Positions 7,779 through 8,556 of a stretch of 8,556 nt of DNA are shown here, in pieces. A program made the position numbers and the translations under genes. Positions within the stretch are counted from its first letter, which is position 1, and the number at the start of each line of letters is the position of its first letter. Origin of the DNA: Bacteroidota bacterium (GTDB lineage Bacteria; Bacteroidota; Ignavibacteria; UBA10030; UBA6906); contig DPLS01000070.1 in the NCBI GenBank assembly GCA_003541875.1, positions 1 through 8,556 of the forward strand. Direction: 5' to 3'. The notes beneath the pieces are model-generated. The model was not told the origin of the DNA, did no database searches, and worked only from the letters and a program-made list of their open reading frames with translations.

Positions 7779-8556
7779 ATGGTACTGACATTGCGTAACA
7801 AGATTCGCGGAAGTTTCCTAGCGATCATAATCCTGCTTTCGATGTTTACACTCTTCTTCTTTCCGAGTCGACAACGAGAAGCTCTCCGAAGCAGTTTCGA
7901 GAATGACGTCGCCGGGACGGCCAAGACAGTTGCCCTTGGAGTAAGTATTGGATTGAAGAGTGGAGATCTTACGGCCGCCCAGACGGCATTCGATTTCGCG
8001 AAAGCCAATCCGAGCGTTCGCTTCGTGGCTCTTGTCAGCGATGGCAACGTCATTTCCTCCTTTCCCGACAAGATCACCCTAACGGACAACATTCTGAAGA
8101 GCGATACGCTCGTATCGAGGCGGGCACCGGTGACTACCGATGCTTTGAAAGGCGAAATCATCGTTGGTTGTTCCACGGCATCAATCGATGATGCAAGCAG
8201 CAGTCTCACCTGGACAGCAATAGCTGTCACTCTCCTATCGATCGGTTTTGGGGCGGCGTGTGCATGGTGGCTTGAACGAAGCATCAAGAAGCCGGTCCTC
8301 CAGTTGGCCGAAGGGGCTGAACGCATCGGCTCTGGAGATCTGACGGTTGCATTGGAATATAACATCAAAGACGAAATCGGCCAGCTCTACAGTGCCATTG
8401 GCGAAATGACCGAAAGACTGCATGAGACCATCGGAGGTGTTCTGACATCGAGCCGCTCGGTGGCTGATGCGTCTAGTCAGATCAGCAGCAGCACTGAGGA
8501 AATGGCAGCGGGGGCGCAGCAGCAGACAAGTCAGGCAAGTGAAGTTGCCAGTGCTG
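7779..8556 (+). CDS. Methyl-accepting chemotaxis protein (3' end outside window)
   Basis: A frame open to the window edge encodes at least 259 residues of a chemoreceptor. ATG 7779 follows AAAGGAG (7764-7770) by 8 bases. Residues 12-28 are a first membrane helix, about 30-144 a periplasmic sensor domain, and 145-164 a second helix (ending CAWW). A HAMP domain follows, with Pro172 (SIKKPVLQL), GSGDLTV and DEIGQL (Glu199), and then the start of the coiled-coil signalling domain, with STEEMAAGAQQQTSQASEVA. The small periplasmic region (VALVSDGNVISSF strand, KGEIIVG strand) looks like a single Cache or CHASE8-like fold; this is a weak call. The methylation region and signalling tip lie beyond the window. 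It would report periplasmic ligand state to CheA. Its place behind the PstS-like gene suggests it reads that protein or the same solute. Confidence 0.93.
   Translation, partial: MVLTLRNKIRGSFLAIIILLSMFTLFFFPSRQREALRSSFENDVAGTAKTVALGVSIGLKSGDLTAAQTAFDFAKANPSVRFVALVSDGNVISSFPDKITLTDNILKSDTLVSRRAPVTTDALKGEIIVGCSTASIDDASSSLTWTAIAVTLLSIGFGAACAWWLERSIKKPVLQLAEGAERIGSGDLTVALEYNIKDEIGQLYSAIGEMTERLHETIGGVLTSSRSVADASSQISSSTEEMAAGAQQQTSQASEVASA

Noticed and set aside
7715..8368. 217-codon open frame on the - strand
   Set aside because: It is antisense to the membrane, sensor and HAMP parts of the chemoreceptor, whose + strand frame is unmistakable; no motif is seen in the reverse frame.

Overview
All genes in this window read on the + strand. 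They form three blocks: two PAS-rich signalling kinases (1-5137), two very small cysteine/histidine proteins (5412-5866), and an envelope module of porin, small phosphate-binding-like periplasmic protein and chemoreceptor (5997-8556). Both window ends cut through genes: the first kinase starts before base 1 and the chemoreceptor continues past base 8556. The organism is a Gram-negative (diderm) bacterium of moderate GC, because there is a signal-peptide-bearing beta-barrel-type protein and clear AGGAG-type ribosome binding sites. The PAS-kinase style and small zinc-finger-like proteins would fit an environmental member of the Chlorobi/Ignavibacteria side of the FCB group or a deltaproteobacterium-like lineage. 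That placement is a guess, since no taxonomic marker gene is present.

Region 1 (1-5137) holds a soluble multi-PAS kinase of the HisKA_2 type with no receiver of its own. It is followed by a 1005-residue hybrid kinase laid out REC-PAS-PAS-PAS-PAS-HisKA-HATPase-REC. The N-terminal receiver of the hybrid is of the kind usually fed by HisKA_2 kinases, so the likely flow is kinase 1, to the N-terminal REC of kinase 2, to modulation of its own His643, to its C-terminal REC or an unlinked partner. The 124-base gap between them is not empty: it has a 14-codon reading frame with a strong Shine-Dalgarno whose stop overlaps the hybrid kinase start (ATGA), and a hairpin that would mask that Shine-Dalgarno.

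Region 2 (5138-5996) has a 274-base stretch without a convincing gene, carrying a widely spaced 9-bp inverted repeat. Two small proteins of 74 and 67 residues follow, only 26 bases apart, each with CxxC plus a later His and Cys. A 130-base leader then precedes the porin.

Region 3 (5997-8556) looks like one transcription unit: an outer-membrane porin-like protein, a 146-residue single-domain PstS-like secreted protein, and a transmembrane chemoreceptor with a periplasmic domain of about 115 residues and a HAMP domain. A strong hairpin without a U-tract separates the second and third genes. The most interesting hypothesis is that the three form a periplasmic sensing unit: porin for entry, small binding protein as ligand capture or porin partner, chemoreceptor as output.
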